Virus record (IMG/VR): IMGVR_UViG_3300020467_000007
Location: 1-49,962 of that record
DNA length: 49,962 nt
Direction: 5' to 3' (one strand)
Source of the DNA: a virus
This document shows positions 48,535 to 49,962 of the stretch, in pieces; the stretch's first letter is position 1; each line of letters begins with the position of its first letter. The notes under the pieces are model-generated. The model had not been told where the DNA came from. It made no database searches and saw only the letters and a list, made by a program, of their open reading frames with translations. The translations under genes and the position numbers were made by a program.

Positions 48535-49962
48535 ATAGTGAATGGAATAAATGTGGACTCCACCTGTTTTTCTACGGTGGCTCCCTCTGCATCAAAAAAT
48601 ACTTTTGCAAACCAATTACCCAATACTAAGGCTGAATACGAGTCTTTTCGTGCTCTATGCGGCCCCTTTTGCCTCTTTAGGTTTTGTGGTAAATTAAATG
48701 ACTGCGAGCCTTGAGGGTTTGTTAAAACTTCTATGTTAGCACATTCGGCTTTGGTCATTTCCACAATAGACTTTTGATGATCAATTAGGTCAATCATTTT
48801 TGCCCCTTTTGAAGATGCGTTCATTTTCATGTCCCATTTAATCTCTTCAACTGGCAAATTCTTTTTTCTCTGTTCGTCAAAATGAGCGTCTATTGCCCTT
48901 GAAGCAAATAAAATTCTTCTATGGTCTATAGCTGCTTGCAGCATCTCGTTGGCATTCCTAATCCAGTTGGCGGTGGGTTTTCTTAAGATGCAGTAATTTT
49001 TCTCACGCAAATTGTATTCATTCTTGAAACGCAAAATATCTGAATGCCAATTCTCTGACTTCTCAAGCTCTATATCAAGCACTCCAATTTTTACTTGTGC
49101 GTTTTTAAACAGTTGACTCTCGTTACAAGAGTTAATGAACTGCACTCCACCGTTGTAGTCCCCACACATACCAACAATATTAAAATGTTCTATTAGGTAG
49201 AGGAAATACCTCATATGCTGCTTTAGGGAAACCCCTGCAATCGCGTAGCTGTGAACAAGGCAGATTTTTTGAGCATCCCTGTCGATTTTAAACACATGCA
49301 TTGCAAAGTGGTCTGCACTGGTGTTACCCGCCCAGTTGGGGTCAAAGGAAAGCAGGTATTCATCACTAGGGTTACCGACTACTTCTACGGCTGGGAATTC
49401 TCCATCAGCGATAGTGCAATCAGCCATTTTTGACAGTCTAAAATATCCATCACTCTCATCAATGAATTGTGCGCCAAATTCTCTAGTAAACTGCATTTCA
49501 CTCATGGTGGCCTTCGCTTGTTTAAGCAGGTTCTGGTCATACAATTGCTGTGGGGCGCAGTCATAGCTTAGTTGCATAATTAGCCTATATGCGTCATCCG
49601 CTAATTCCTCATCCTCCTCTCTTTCAAATCCGTATATAAGTTCCTCGTACTTTTTATAAAGTTTATACATGTATTCAAACTTAAAGGATGGAGATGACAA
49701 AATGATCAATTTGTTGTTAGACCACACATACCGATCCTCTTCCTTCATCTCGCCTTTGTCGATTAACCTCGTTTCTAGGTTGTATAATTCCTCTCTTTCT
49801 GTTGGGTTATCTATAACCCCTAGAAAGGGGATAATAACTTCATTGAAAATCTTCTCTGGGATTGTTAAAAACTCATCCAACACAATACGATTAAATCGAA
49901 ATCCACGGAGTCTCTCACCATTGGCCAGTGGTAGAGCCACTGCTCTGCTACTTCCTATTGTT
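48531..49962 (-). CDS. terL: Terminase large subunit (partial, N-terminus beyond window)
   Basis: Motor that packages DNA into the prohead. The frame is open to the right edge, so the N-terminal part including Walker A is missing. The visible part starts within the ATPase: RAVALPLANGERLRGFRF then RIVLDEF, the Walker B strand with its catalytic glutamate. NNKLIILSSPS is the coupling motif III region. The C-terminal RNase H-like nuclease is complete: YLLSFDPNWAG carries the first aspartate, and later acidic positions include GDYNGGVQF and the DLIDHQKS region. Its stop is followed by the portal gene. An internal GTG at 49938-49940 is not a true start. Packaging type cannot be told. Confidence 0.9.
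   Translation of the reverse strand, partial: TIGSSRAVALPLANGERLRGFRFNRIVLDEFLTIPEKIFNEVIIPFLGVIDNPTEREELYNLETRLIDKGEMKEEDRYVWSNNKLIILSSPSFKFEYMYKLYKKYEELIYGFEREEDEELADDAYRLIMQLSYDCAPQQLYDQNLLKQAKATMSEMQFTREFGAQFIDESDGYFRLSKMADCTIADGEFPAVEVVGNPSDEYLLSFDPNWAGNTSADHFAMHVFKIDRDAQKICLVHSYAIAGVSLKQHMRYFLYLIEHFNIVGMCGDYNGGVQFINSCNESQLFKNAQVKIGVLDIELEKSENWHSDILRFKNEYNLREKNYCILRKPTANWIRNANEMLQAAIDHRRILFASRAIDAHFDEQRKKNLPVEEIKWDMKMNASSKGAKMIDLIDHQKSIVEMTKAECANIEVLTNPQGSQSFNLPQNLKRQKGPHRARKDSYSALVLGNWFAKVFFDAEGATVEKQVESTFIPFTI

Noticed and set aside
1-49962. Integrase, repressor, attachment site, tRNA genes or CRISPR array
   Set aside because: None was recognised on either strand by reading the sequence and frames; a tRNA scan was not run, so small RNA genes cannot be fully excluded.

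Overview
The window is part of the genome of a tailed double-stranded DNA phage. It is AT-rich by eye, nearly fully coding, and has no tRNA, rRNA, integrase or CRISPR array that I can see. Terminase, portal, capsid, tail tube, a 1,930-residue tape measure protein and baseplate genes make the assignment secure. I see no sheath gene, and the two tail-tube-like proteins resemble each other, so a long flexible (siphovirus-type) tail is the most likely form. The UvsX/RecA recombinase, DnaB-like helicase, class I ribonucleotide reductase, Hsp20, a sigma-like factor and a large sugar-transfer gene set resemble the auxiliary content of large aquatic phages. The host cannot be fixed. Most starts lack a clear Shine-Dalgarno sequence and follow short AT-rich leaders, as in Bacteroidota or in leaderless systems, but the visible promoters look sigma70-like rather than like the Bacteroidota -33/-7 type.

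Layout. Positions 1-2893 (leftward): helicase (cut by the window edge), a small protein, a PD-(D/E)XK-like nuclease, recombinase and a zinc-ribbon protein, linked by short overlaps. Positions 2897-10229 (leftward): a glycan block with GDP-mannose 4,6-dehydratase, seven glycosyltransferase-like genes and a methyltransferase with its own promoter. Positions 10269-12886 (leftward): nrdA and nrdB. Positions 12887-13118: a divergent control region with a 13-bp perfect inverted repeat and a good rightward promoter. Positions 13119-16847 (rightward): sigma-like factor, glycosyltransferase, Hsp20, an FtsZ/tubulin-like GTPase and an FmdB-like small protein. Positions 16849-17718 (leftward): a lone fibre-like gene. 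Positions 17757-21938 (rightward): SSB-like protein, a two-domain glycosyltransferase whose second domain is split over two reading frames, and an unrecognised protein that might be an annealase. Positions 21933-49962 (leftward): the complete late block. In transcription order this is terminase large subunit (cut by the window edge), portal, protease-scaffold fusion, decoration protein, major capsid protein, connector genes, two tail tube proteins, two tail-chaperone genes, tape measure, and baseplate/fibre genes.

How it fits together. Helicase, recombinase, SSB, nuclease and ribonucleotide reductase would support recombination-dependent DNA replication. The sigma-like factor could switch the host polymerase to late genes. 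A GTGTAA hexamer recurs in the short leaders of several leftward genes, most often 8-10 bases before the start codon, and is a candidate late-promoter core. Strong hairpin terminators sit directly after the major capsid gene and after the first tail tube gene, which would help set their high expression. The most unusual items are the FtsZ/tubulin homologue beside Hsp20, the possible nuclease-like domain inside the tape measure protein, the split GT9 enzyme, the possible leaderless promoter layout, and the large glycosyltransferase set.
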